A DNA stretch of 64,000 bases from Forficula auricularia (GCA_024734495.1 JALMQS010000102.1:9517894-9581893), one strand, 5' to 3'; numbered from the stretch's first letter, positions 19,037-29,510 are shown. Made by a program: numbers and translations. Notes: generated from the letters alone by a model not told the origin.

Positions 19037-19647
19037 TTTTTTTTCAAAACTGCAATGATATTTTTGTCATTCAATAATCAAATTCTTTTCAAAGCATTGT
19101 TTAGATTTATTTATACATATATGAAACTCGCTATTATTTTCCATATTAATTTTGACAGATTCGACTCCTCTATTATTCCTCTATCTTAATCTCATCTATG
19201 ACATCGATCTTTAGTTTGTAATAGGAACAATACGTTGTTAGGTCTATTCTTATTTTTAAGATGAATAGAAAAAAGATATCTGTTTATTAAAGGGGATATT
19301 TATGGTCACCTAAAGACCAATTCTCTAGATGTCACAAATCCAGATCTTTTAGGCCTTGTATAATTTTTTCTGGCATTATTATACATTATAAATATTAAAA
19401 ATAAAAAATTAAATTAAAAACAATAAAAATTAGAAAGAAAAGTGTAAAAAAAATCAATGAGGATGTACTCTGCTTTTTGCAAATAAACACATACATAATA
19501 TATAAATGAATATACTGGTATATACCTACGTATATATTTTATATTTACTTGCACCAAACAGAGTACGATACACTAATTGATTTCCTCTTAAAAATAAACC
19601 ACATGGTATTAAGGGACTAGAATGGAGTTCAGATCTTTTAGGTCTCA
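19037..19647. other. AT-rich stretch with short repeat echoes
   Basis: A segment around 19455-19545 (TGAGGATGTACTCTGC, then AAATAAACACATACATA) resembles the PLE-related ends near 36330 and 42960. No gene. Confidence 0.4.
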
Positions 19648-19876
19648 TATAAAATAATTATCTTATTTAGTTACACGAAATATTAACATGAAATTACTTT
19701 TTGAAGTCGGTGCCAAACAAACTATATCTATAAGCGAGCGTACCCGCCAAACGTACTAAGTAAGATCCGTCTAGTGCGATTCATAAAATGTATATGTTTG
19801 GCACCGACTTCAAAAAGTAATTTCATGTTAATATTTCGTCGTTTATTTGTAACTAAATAAGATAATTATTTTATAC
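19648..19876. repeat. Inverted pair with GAAGTCGGT ends
   Basis: Bases 19648-19722 and 19794-19876 are inverted copies sharing TTTTTGAAGTCGGTGCCAAAC and AATAATTATCTTATTTAGTT, around a ~70-bp unique core containing GAGCGTACCCGCC. The arms are nearly identical. The motif recurs singly at 19939 and 21880. Confidence 0.8.
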
Positions 19877-20160
19877 CTTTTAGTGGATTTTATTTGATTT
19901 TTAAGTTATTATTATTTTATTTGTTGCATTTAAGTTTTTTGAAGTCGGTTTTATTTTTTTATAAAAATTATTTTTATTTTTCTCTTTTTAGTGATGTTAT
20001 TAATAGTGACTTAATATAATACCTTGCATGCATCTCGTAAGAGAAAGCGTCAGGCGAATGAATCAGAAAATGATAATATAAAATTTAATTCATAAATATA
20101 GAAATTCTCTCGAAACGTTTGCAGGTTTTAAATGAATGCTTTAAGATTTTTTATAAAAGA

Positions 20161-21599
20161 CTAGCTGCAAGGCCCGCCTTCGGCAGCCCTCTTGCTTGCC
20201 AGGGGGCACGCCCCCTGGACCCCCAACCCATGAATTCCACCCTCACACTACACTCCCCCCCAACCCATCCAGCACCCCTACCCCCGCACCATGAACCCGT
20301 GCCCAACCCCCGCCCCCATACCACAGAACCCAAACCTCACCCCCCACTGCAACCCACCACACTCCCCAAAACCCACCCAGCATCCCAACCCCCGCCCCCA
20401 CCCCACCACCCCAACCCTCACCCCACCCACCTCGGGCCCCCAACCCACGAACCCCAACCTCACCCCCCACTCCAACCCACCACACTCCACGAAACCCACC
20501 CACCACACCACCACTTCAACACTTAACCTGCAACCCCAACTTGGACCCCCACCCCGTACCACCCCACTACGCCACTGGACCCTCACCTGACCCCCCATCC
20601 ACCAACCTTGCACCACCCCCGTGCCCCCCCCTACTCCGCCATACTCCCTCACTCCACCGCCATTCCACTCCGCGCATCCCATGCCCTAACCCACCCCCAC
20701 TCCACCCCCGCACCCAGTTTTTGCATTTCTAGCCTTCTAGTGACGCACAGATTATGTAATCAAAATTTGGTTGAGTTTGGTCCAAGAGCGAGAATTTTCA
20801 TTTTTTGACCCCCCCCCCCATTTTAGATTTTTAGTTTTTTCATTTCTAGCTCCCTAGAGTCCCACAGATTATGTATACAAAATTTGGTTGAGTTTGCTCC
20901 AAAAGGCAAGAATTTTCATTTTTTGACTTCCTTTTTAAGTGGTTAGTTTTTGCCTTTCTAGCTCTCTAGAGACCCACAGATTATGTATACTAAATTTGGT
21001 TGAGTTTGGTCCAAGAGCAAGAATTTTCATTTTTTGACCCCCCCCCCCCCCCCCATTTTGGGTGGTTAGTTATTGCATGTCTAGCTCTCTAGAGGCCTAC
21101 AGATTATGTATACAAAATTTGGTTGAGTTTGCTCCAAGGGCAAGAATTTATATATTTTTCTCCTTCCCCCCCTTTTTGGGTGGTTTTTGAGGGGAATTTT
21201 TTTTAACAAAAGTTGTCAGAAATCACATCCCCTACAACTTTGCTCATTATAAAATTTCCCGTAGAGTTAATAGTTTAAGAGTTATTTGATAATTTTCATT
21301 CGTGCACCCCCACAAACCCTCTTTTGGGGTCAAAATATCAAAACGTTATATAGCTAAAAACGTAAGTTAGAAGACATCTGATAGAAATATGAAATTTCAT
21401 AATAATCCCTTCAGCTGTTTTGACGTGAATCGTGAGCAACTTTTCGCGGAAACCACTGAAACAGACAGACAGACAGACATACAGACAGGAATTTTGTTGA
21501 GGGTGTTTTCATTTATAACTTTGCTTGAAACGTGTGCAACCAAAATTTGGCGTGATTTGGACCAATGTACAGACAAAACCTTAATTTTATATATATAGA
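20161..21599 (-). mobile_element. C-rich Helitron, copy B (1439 bp)
   Basis: On the minus strand it starts 5'-TCTATATATATAAAATTAAG after an A (21600 complement) and ends with the hairpin CTGC-CG-AAGG-CGGG-CCTT-GCAG directly followed by CTAG and then T (20164-20161, then 20160). Insertion between A and T, 5' TC and 3' hairpin plus CTAG fit Helitron rules. The plus strand carries about 500 bp of extremely C-rich DNA (20200-20710), then four or five degenerate units of 112-122 bp, each with a C run and ACAAAATTTGGTTGAGTTTG. It has no helicase frame. Confidence 0.7.
20710..21180. repeat. Degenerate ~115-bp tandem repeat within Helitron B
   Basis: CTAGCCTTCTAG, CTAGCTCCCTAG, CTAGCTCTCTAG and CTAGCTCTCTAG fall about 112-122 bp apart, each followed by CACAGATTATGTA, AAATTTGGTTGAG and ATTTTCATTTTTTGAC plus a C tract of varying length. 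A related array lies at 33120-33590. Confidence 0.7.
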
Positions 21600-21900
21600 T
21601 TTCGATATAATAAATTCGATTATTTGGTCATAAGAATTGGAGATTTACGTAATTTCGACATTGATCATATATCTTCAGAAGTTGACCAAATTATTATGGT
21701 ACCACTCCTAAGGTACCTTCTTTTCAATAAAAAAAGAAGCTATGCCCGAACAAACATATCAATAAAGGTCCAATACGAATGAAAATTTTCAAAATCGGTT
21801 CACAATTTGCGGAGATATGAGTTAAAATAGATACAAAAAAAAAAAAAAAAAAAATCAGTCGAATAGAGAACCTCCTCCTTTTTTGAAGTCGGTTAAAAAA
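21600..21900 (-). repeat. Dispersed repeat ending GAAGTCGGTT
   Basis: The segment holds AAAATCGGTTCACAATTTGC, a poly-A run (21833-21855), then AGAACCTCCTCC and TTTTTTGAAGTCGGTT. Sequence of this kind is, to my knowledge, scattered widely in insect genomes. No coding content. Strand is arbitrary. Confidence 0.45.
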
Positions 21901-22254
21901 AAATTAAAAACAATTTTTCACCTTCTTGGTGATTGTGGCCCCGGACTTCATGGGTTAAGGTTTAAAGATTTGGGGAACAACGAAGCAAAGTCCGAGCTTA
22001 CTAATTTAATCGCGAAAAGGTGTTGAGTCTTTCTCAGTCTTTTGAAAAACATTTGTTTTTCTATAAAAAGGAAAAAAATACATTTATTTGAATATGAATA
22101 GAAATAATGATAGTTATAATCCCACAGAGTTGATCCATTGACTTCTAGAGAGTGTATGAAATTCTCTGATCTCCCTAACACTTTTAGTGTTTTTTTTTCT
22201 TTATATTATTGATGGGAGAAGGAATTACGGCAAGAAGGTTCAACTCTTTGACTC
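21901..22254. other. No recognised feature
   Basis: A 77-codon minus-strand frame (21948-22181) has no known motif. Otherwise AT-rich. Confidence 0.4.
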
Positions 22255-22395
22255 CTGCATCGTGAAAAGATGAAGATATTTTTGCAGGTGGTTCGGAGTC
22301 AAAAGTACCTGAGGATGCATATATGTAGGTGTAAAAACAACCCTTCTGACATATATAATTAAAAATAATCCATTACATCTGTGAAACTTTTATAT
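22255..22395 (+). repeat. SINE family copy
   Basis: Contains AACAACCCTTCTGACATATA and AATAATCCATTAC in the order seen in the copies at 29900 and 26096. A GGTTCGGAGTC about 50 bp upstream may be a decayed box B. Confidence 0.5.
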
Positions 22396-23320
22396 TTAAG
22401 AAACATAAACTACTCTCCATTAGTAAACCGAATTCGTAGAATAGTGCTATATAATATTAATATTTTATGAATAAGAAAAAAATCCTGAATGAACCGGATA
22501 TAAATAACGCGATCATGACTAAATCCCTGAAGAGGTAAATATAGTAAACGACAATTTGCACAGGTGGCCAAATCGAGAGTGAATTACGTCATGATCCCCA
22601 TAAGCGCCATCTGCACAATCTACTGTCTACGCCCGTCGTAGCCGGCGCCGCACACACACACATACACCTATATTCACGCAGTTATAGGATGTTCAAGAAC
22701 ATCAACTTACAGTTATTCTACTATTCCTTATTTCTGATATGACTAACTACTATGAAAAAAAAATATGGTGTGACTATCTCTTGATTTTTTATACACGTGC
22801 CCCTTCTCACACATATATACAAATTTAAATAAAAAATCAAATTTATAATTTTATAATATATAATAGAAAATGTAAAATTTGGCCTAAATTGGAAAATGGT
22901 TGAGAAGTACACACGAACGAATCTATCATCTGAAAAATTAAGCAAATTTTGTAAAATACAGCTAGTTTTTAGGAACCTAGAAAAATATTAATGCAAAAAT
23001 CCGAAATGAGGTGCAGGTTTAAAAAAAAGTAAAAATTCTAGGCGTCCAGACCTATCTTAAACTATTTTTTATTTTAAATTTCCCTAATAGTTCATTACAA
23101 ATATTATTTATTAAAACTAGAAAATTTACTTAATTAGATAATTCAAAAAATTTAATTTTGATAAGTTTATTAGGTAAAACGAACCGAGTCTTGAAAAGGT
23201 TTTTACTTTTTCTTCCATTTTCTTAATTTGTTTCGTTTAATTTAAACATTTTATTTTTTCAATAGTAATGAGAAATATCATTTTTTTTTTACTTTATTAG
23301 AGCCTAAAATTTTGTATTCA
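22396..23320. other. No recognised gene; one GC-balanced patch
   Basis: The patch at 22540-22670 has balanced base composition (GAATTACGTCATGATCC, CGTCGTAGCCGGCGCCG) and then a short CA run. It may be unique regulatory DNA, but no specific site can be named. Confidence 0.35.
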
Positions 23321-24240
23321 CAGATGTATCTTGTACCTAGATGTTTTGAAAAAACTATGATTATTTATATCTAGATGTTTTAGAAAATATCTGTATCTAA
23401 ATACATTTACACAAGAGCATCTGTATTAATGATGTGCTTTTAATAATATATCTTTAATAGCACTACTTAAAGTAGTTCTTTCGCAACAATCCACACAAAA
23501 AGTTTTAGGCTCGTAACCACTCTATACATATGAACGGTGCTAAAATTTTAGGTTATGTTTTTTAACGTGACTGTACTTCTCACACTACTATATCCTCTTT
23601 ATGAATGGATCGTTTCCAAGCCATCCCCTCCAGTAAAAATAATTGCCCAAATATGTTTTTTTTTTTTTATTTTTTATCAAAACTTCGAGGTAAATAATTT
23701 CAATTTTTTTTAAGTTATTCCGAATATATTATTCTAACAAATATTAGTTTCTCATATAGATGGTGAAAGTCCTTCAATGAAAAAAAATAAAATAATGATC
23801 CACCCTTTTCCAATCTACCATATGTAAAAAATTTCATTTTTAATTGCAATTATTTCATGTTTGGTGTGGTAAATCGTCTTCAAATTTTAACAGTGTATTT
23901 ATTATGTTTTTAATGACTTATATTACAAGTTTCGAAGACTTCTTGAATTTTTGCATTTGTGAAAGAACTACTTTAAAGGTCTCATTATTCAAAATTAAAT
24001 TTCATTAAATTCTAAATTAATTAGAATCACCACATGTATCTTGTACCTAGATATATAAAAAACTGTATCTGTATTTATATCTAGATGTTTTAGAAAATAA
24101 TTATCTGTATCTAAATACATTTACACAAGAGCATCTGTATCTATATATTCAAGTACTTTTAAAAATATATCTTTAATAGCACTGCTTAAAAGACACATAA
24201 GCAAAATTAAATTTTATTAAATTCTTTAAATTTATTGGAT
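23321..24240. repeat. Tandem duplication (~203-bp unit) with one unit interrupted
   Basis: Unit 1 (23321-24030) and unit 2 (24031-24240) share ATGTATCTTGTACCTAGAT, CATTTACACAAGAGCATCTG, ATATCTTTAATAGCACT and AAAATTAAATTT-ATTAAATTCT. Unit 1 is longer only because an element of about 500 bp sits at its TTAA. Confidence 0.8.
23471..23972. mobile_element. TTAA-flanked element (502 bp)
   Basis: TTAA flanks both sides (23467-23470, 23973-23976). The ends AGTAGTTCTTTCGCAA and TTTGTGAAAGAACTACT are inverted repeats. Unit 2 of the surrounding duplication has a single TTAA at the matching place (GCACTGCTTAAAAG), so the empty site is visible. TTAA duplication is known for piggyBac and Kolobok elements; which one is not clear. 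No transposase. Confidence 0.8.
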
Positions 24241-25013
24241 GTGAGAAAACCTCTGCTCTGAGATGGATACAATTAAGGGTACGTAAATTCGATGGGAGTA
24301 AATGTATTACACCTACATGTTGGTCTGAATTTTATTTCCATCATAATTAAAAAATATCTAATTGGATTATTTTTAAAGAAAAGAGTACTTTCATTACTGT
24401 CTTTTTAAAGAAACATATATTTAAGATTTTTTAAATAAAATTGTAAATGATAAGAAACACCCTGTTTCGTAGACCCACACAGTTGCATTGTGTCGCCGCC
24501 AAACACTATTAGCATACTATAACCGTTTGTGAATGAAATGTGTACGCAATTACCATCCGGGGCCAACGATGATGGTGGCGGTGGCAAAAAGAACCGAGAG
24601 GCGTTCACAGACACCAGCTAATTTATTTATTTAGAGAAAAGCAACAGGCTGCTCTCAAGTGTGAGTATGAATATTAACGTGAAATACTGGCTGGGCGCTA
24701 GAGAGCTGCCTCGTTTTATTCTAATTTCCAGATCAACACCTTTCTAATATGCCATAAATATTACATCCAAAGAGAGATTCTGGATAAAAAGACCATTTCC
24801 TTGAGTAATAAAAATCATTAAACCGTTGCTAAATAGAACCATATAAAAATTTATACCTTTACGTGTTAATCTTATATTCTTTCAACTAATCCCACCAGTA
24901 CCACGCGTTGTACGAAATTTTATTTTTTGACTCGTGAATTTTTTGAGAAAAAAAAAATATAATAAATATGACAATAGGAAATCCAAAGAGATAGTCAATT
25001 AGTAAATTCGAGG
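24241..25013. other. No recognised gene
   Basis: A GC-balanced segment at 24480-24620 holds a 27-codon plus-strand frame (MCTQLPSGANDDGGGGKKNRE...) and a 69-codon minus-strand frame in the same DNA. Neither is recognised. The rest is AT-rich. Confidence 0.3.
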
Positions 25014-25016
25014 TAA

Positions 25017-25529
25017 GGGGCCATTCATAAATTACGTCACACGAATTTCAAGACACCCGGGGTGGGGGGGGGGGGATGTCACATTCTGTCACATTTGCGT
25101 TGAGCCCTCCTGAATTGTGACTATCACTTTCATACACTTTAATTTAATAATTGTAGGGTTTTTTTTATAAATGAAACTCAACTAAAGGGATTTAATATAT
25201 ATTAAGTTTAACTTTATTTTTATTCATATTATTTAACACATTATTCATTATTATTATTATTATTGCATTATTATTAAAAAAAATAAGTGTTTTTGCAAAA
25301 AATTGCCTGCTTACAATTTTTTGTCTAGATTTTATCAACATTTTCATTTTGGAATAATAATAACCTGAAATCTAAAAAATATTTTTGAAAACTTGAAATT
25401 TTTTAATTTGACTTTTGAAACATCACAATTTTTAAGATCCCCGGGCCCCCCTGTCACATTTTCTCACAAATTTGAGATGGGGCGCGCGCCCCCCCTCATT
25501 ACTGTGTGACGTAATTTATGGACAACCCT
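25017..25529. mobile_element. Harbinger-like MITE (513 bp)
   Basis: The ends share ATAAATTACGTCACAC in inverted orientation (25028-25043 and complement near 25503-25518), starting GGGGCCATTC and ending GGACAACCCT. TAA lies on both sides (25014-25016, 25530-25532), compatible with the 3-bp TWA duplication of PIF/Harbinger. Poly-G and GGGGCGCGCGCCCC blocks lie near the ends. No transposase. Confidence 0.6.
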
Positions 25530-25532
25530 TAA

Positions 25533-25708
25533 GTATTATGGATTATTTTTATTATTTAAGAATGATTGTTTCACACCTTCGGAAATTGAACCCGAATTTC
25601 AAAAAATGGCTTGCTCACGGAGGTTTAATAACTTCTACCATATAGCACGCGTAAAAAATTTTCACTCAAAGATACGATCTTCTTCATTAAAAATTTAGAG
25701 ATCACTTG
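25533..25708. other. Short unassigned spacer
   Basis: No feature seen. Confidence 0.4.
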
Positions 25709-25716
25709 GTTATATC

Positions 25717-25966
25717 CGAAGGGTGAACCGCGACCTAATATGCTGTACACCTACTTCCACTTGTACTTCCAAATATTTCCAAGTAATTCCAAATATTTCC
25801 AAGTACTTCCAAATATTTCCAAGTACTTTCAAATATTTCCAAGTAGGTACTTCCACATATTTCCAAGTGCTTCCAAATATTTCCAAGTACTTCCAAATAT
25901 TTCCAAGTACTTCCAAAATATTTCCAAAGAGGTGTACACCTACTTCCAATCGCGGATCACCCCTCG
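25717..25966. mobile_element. GAGGGGTGAACC MITE, copy 2, expanded (250 bp)
   Basis: Ends CGAAGGGTGAACCGCG and CGCGGATCACCCCTCG, flanked by a perfect 8-bp duplication GTTATATC (25709-25716, 25967-25974). The middle has grown to about eight copies of a ~20-bp unit TACTTCCAAATATTTCCAAG, which explains its extra ~90 bp. Open frames through it (both strands) are artefacts of the array. Confidence 0.9.
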
Positions 25967-26095
25967 GTTATATCTTTATATCTTAACATACACTCAAATA
26001 ATATCTTTTGATTAGAATATTCTGATAGTTTCGATTTTTGAAAATTTTTAATGCCATTGGAACTATTATTAATTTTAATATGAATGACAAATGGT

Positions 26096-26262
26096 GATAG
26101 TTGTAGCGTTAAAATTTCTATAGAAAATCAAGAGAATCTTCGACTATAAATCCAAGGGAAACAACCTTTCTGACATAACAGAAATAATCCGTAACACTTC
26201 GGATTTAGTAGTTGACCATCTCTCTTGATTTTCTATAGAAATTTTAACGCTACTATTATCAG
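26096..26262. repeat. SINE body within an inverted pair
   Basis: The central part (AACAACCTTTCTGACATAAC, CGGATTTAGTAGTTGACC) matches the SINE body. Its 3' body segment TTGATTTTCTATAGAAATTT at 26223-26260 is also present inverted at 26098-26140. Confidence 0.6.
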
Positions 26263-26283
26263 CATTTGTCTTTTATATAACAA

Positions 26284-27099
26284 TCTAAATATATAAAATT
26301 AAGGTTTTGTGGTTTCTGAAAAGTTGCTCACGATTCACGTAAAAACGGCTGAAGGGATTATTATAAAATTTCATATTTACATCAGATGTCTTCTAGCTTA
26401 CGTTTTTAGCTATATAACGTTTTAATATTTTGACCCCAGAAGGGGGTTGGGGGGGGGGGGGCGCACGAATGAAAATGATCATATAACTCCTAAACTATTA
26501 ATCCTACGGCAAATTTTATAATAAACAAAGTTGTAGGGAATGTGATTTCTGACAACTTTTGTTTAAAAGAATTTCCCCAAAAAACCACCCAAAAAGGGGG
26601 GGGGGGGGTTGTGAAAAAATGTAAATTCTTCCCCCTGGAGCAAACTCAGCCAAATTTTGTATACATAATCTCCGGGCCTCTAGAGAGCTAGAAATGCAAA
26701 AACTAACCACTTAAAATGGGAGGAGGGTCAAAAAATGAAAATTCTTTCTCTTGGACCAAACTCAACCAAATTTTGTATATGGTACATAATCTGTATGTCA
26801 CTAGAAGGCTAATAATGCAAAAACTGGGTGCGGAGGGTAGATGCGGGGGTGGAATGGAGTTGGAATGGGTTAGGGTATGGGGTGCGCGGGGTGGAATGGT
26901 GGTGGGGTGAGGGAGTGGGGCGGAGTAGGGTGGGGGTCCAGGGGGCTAGGCGGGTGTGTGGTGTGGGGGGTTGGAGGGCGCGGGGTGGGGTAGAGACCGG
27001 GGTGTGCTGGGTGGGTTTCGGCGGGGGGGGGTGGGTGGGAGTGGGGGCTGAGAGTGGGGTTCGTGGGCTGGGGGTCCAGGGGGCGTGCCTTGCAGCTAG
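26284..27099 (+). mobile_element. C-rich (here G-rich) Helitron, copy C (816 bp)
   Basis: It starts 5'-TCTAAATATATAAAATTAAG after A26283 and ends GCCTTGCAGCTAG before T27100. The A|TC...CTAG|T boundaries match Helitron insertion. Relative to copy B it lacks about 35 bp including half of the 3' hairpin. The interior contains CACGATTCACGTAAAAACGG, the AATTTTGTATACATAAT block and a long G-rich stretch (26830-27090). Confidence 0.7.
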
Positions 27100-27124
27100 T
27101 AGACTCTATAATCTACATTTGATT

Positions 27125-27290
27125 CATTACATATAACATGTTTTTTGTTTTTGATTAGGGCCTGAAGATGACAGATTTGTATATCGTCCGAAACTGTTCG
27201 ACGAAGGATAAATTAAAAATGTTTAATAAGTTTTAATTTATCTACCTTATTTGTTGAATCCGTTCTGCATTCACTAATCTTGTGTAAAAA
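27125..27290 (+). repeat. Possible PLE tail with hammerhead-like core
   Basis: CTGAAGA (27162-27168), GAC...GUC as a possible stem II, and CGAAACTGTT (GAAA at 27190-27193) follow the CUGANGA...GAAA pattern. The sequence after it (TTTAATAAGTTTTAATTTAT) is AT-rich. Stem I is not convincing. Confidence 0.3.
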
Positions 27291-28236
27291 TCTTTAATAA
27301 TAAAAGACCTTTTCATTGGCGTTTAACGTTTTCCTAAGCATTAAATAGAAACGGAGATTTCTAAATTAAGTAGGCAATGAAATTATTATTTTCGTGAAAA
27401 AATTTGAAGTTGAAATTTTCATAATTCTTTTGGTTTCATGTTTCCCCCGAGACGAAAAAAAATTAATTTAAAAATTGTCATTGTATATGAATATGAATGT
27501 TAACAAAAACTCAGCTAAAATGGTGAACAAATAATTATGAAATTTTGAAATTAGAAATTTTGATCAAAAATAGAGTCGCCGCTACTCAATCAGTAAACTT
27601 CCAATTTTTCACCTGTGACAAAAATTCATGAAACCTTACGAAATACCTAGAAACCTCCCATCCCTGTTTACACCTTCTCCATGTAAATTACTATCGAAAG
27701 GATACGCTTCATAGTAATCACCAATGTTCATAATTGAGTTTGGCACACGCTTAACATTATAAAGGGAGAATCTTCTATTTCTTAGAAATTTTTTATAGTT
27801 CATTCTCAATGATCGAGTCTTAAACTTTTAACCTTTCTGTCAAGCCCCACAAATTCAAATAACATCAATTGCATTTAACAACCTGCGGATTTCCCCTAAC
27901 GCATAAACCACAAACTACCATTTTTAAAATTGTTTTTTTTTTTTTACTTTAAAAATCCTAGCTTCTGAGGATCAAATATCCTGAAATCATAGACATCCAA
28001 GGTTTTTTTTTATTGATAAACATTAATTATTCTTTGAAATTCACTTATTATATTACCTTTCCTCAAGAGTGCTTTAGAAAGTAGAAATTCAATCTTAAGA
28101 AAAATTTGAATTCTTAGGAAAAGGGTGCCTTTATAAGGCTTTCAGTTTCAAAGATACTTAATCAAGATTCATTACTTGAAGAACCTCTTCAAATCAAGAG
28201 AAAAAATTACCGTACAACTTTAAAAAATCTCTTCAG
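27291..28236. other. No recognised feature
   Basis: AT-rich; poly-T tract near 27930-27942. It precedes the candidate exon and would be intron if that exon is real. Confidence 0.4.
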
Positions 28237-28405
28237 GCTTTTTGTGCCGTGAATGAATCGAAATATCCTCCTCCTTCAGATGAAGGACAATGTATCCCAC
28301 GTTCAGGCATCGATGATGTTGATGCTGAGGATGACCTCTCCTTTGCGGTAGCCTTCGGCAGGGTCATCGTCGCCGCCGACGCCGCATGCCAACCAAAGAC
28401 TGGTG
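28237..28405 (+). CDS. Candidate internal exon of an unassigned protein
   Basis: A splice acceptor (AATCTCTTCAG ending 28236) precedes a 169-base open stretch, and a strong donor (GTATGT, 28406-28411) follows. In frame from the first base it reads AFCAVNESKYPPPSDEGQCI, then an acidic SGIDDVDAEDD segment and VIVAADAACQPKTGG. GC content rises sharply within it (CATCGTCGCCGCCGACGCC), unlike its AT-rich flanks, and third codon positions in the second half are mostly G or C. The exon would be phase 0 at the start and phase 1 at the end. I do not recognise the protein. The opposite strand is also open for 61 codons but lacks a matching donor. No partner exon was found in the window. Confidence 0.35.
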
Positions 28406-28411
28406 GTATGT

Positions 28412-29399
28412 CGAACATGTCGAATATATCATAGGTTGGAGAATTTTAATCTTAAGCCTTGGTCGTTTTTTTGACAAGTGAGGGAGGGATCCGGCTCCGA
28501 GACAATAGCTAAATGGAGCAAAATTTTTATTTAAATTATAAATTATCCTTAAGAGGGGATATAAATTAAAAAGTAAAAATGTTGCTGCTTGATGTTAGAT
28601 ATCTGATACCGATCATAATTCATGTTTATATTTTTTGCAAGAAATAAAATTTAAATATAAATTCTTCATTAAATATAATATCTGAATTTTGAATATCTAC
28701 TTTCTTTCTTTAGGAGCAAAAATAATCATTTTGTATATAGATAAGTGTCATAGCCACGGTGGCCATCATCTAAAATCTAAATGACAGCACCAAAATTATC
28801 TTCACCACTCGGCACACTTGACGGTGAGGCCAGAGTAGTCAATTCACTTGACAATTTCAATTTCTTTTTTGCTTATTTTTACTTGGGAATAAATAATCAG
28901 AAACATAGAAAAAAACATCATTTTCAATCATGATTTTATTTCTTTGTCTTACTGGATTCCGATACCCAAGTATACTTAATCCTAGAATGTTCATTTCTGA
29001 TGTTTTAGCTTCAGAACTTCCGGTTGAAAAATGCAAAAAATCAGAAAAACAAACAAAATTGTAGAATTGAAATACAAAAGATTTTTCGTCTGCTATTCGG
29101 CCATTCATCTTGTCTTTTATTCTTCGTCAATATTTAATTTGTAAGTGGGGTGTAGTTAGGGGGGGGGAAGAAAGGGACAGTGCCCCCCCCCCCCCTACAA
29201 ACCTCATCCCCTTAGAAAAATAGAAACTCCATTATTACAAATCATCTCTTATGTATTTCTCATTAAATTATTTCGATACTTCCAAAATTTGTCAATTCTA
29301 CTCTATCTAATTAAAGAAATTGAAACCTTGTGGGGGCTAATCAGCTGGCAGGCTACCTAACTACGCCATAGAATGCACCTTCTTGAATATTTATTGTAA
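28412..29399. other. No recognised gene
   Basis: AT-rich with G and C homopolymer runs at 29160-29195. A minus-strand frame of 83 codons (28857-29108) has no known motif. If 28237-28405 is an exon this would be its downstream intron. Confidence 0.4.
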
Positions 29400-29409
29400 A
29401 AGAAAATCT

Positions 29410-29470
29410 CTTATTCTTGTGATTTTCTTATAAAATTTAAAATTTATTTCTATCGGCAACTTAATCTCTA
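29410..29470 (+). repeat. SINE 3' body fragment
   Basis: TTGTGATTTTCTTATAAAAT followed by ATTTATTTCTATCGGCAACT matches the end of the copy at 29900-30095. Confidence 0.55.
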
Positions 29471-29510
29471 ATATTAAATTAGTAAAATTAATTTTATTGC
29501 CCTTCGAATT

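Noticed and set aside
20119..20732. Several Pro/His/Thr-rich frames and Gly/Val-rich frames on the other strand
   Set aside because: They are translations of the C-rich Helitron interior, open in many frames because the composition excludes stops.
24538..24621. 27-codon frame with Gly-rich stretch and KKNREAFTDTS end
   Set aside because: Too short, with an in-frame stop just upstream and no clear splice acceptor; the opposite strand is equally open.
25710..26015. Frames with repeated YFQIFPS or WKYLEIFG
   Set aside because: Translation of the ~20-bp array inside the MITE copy.
28233..28418. Minus-strand 61-codon frame (MFDIPPVFGWHAAS...)
   Set aside because: The plus strand has a better-placed acceptor and donor; the minus strand has no GT donor at a sensible place.
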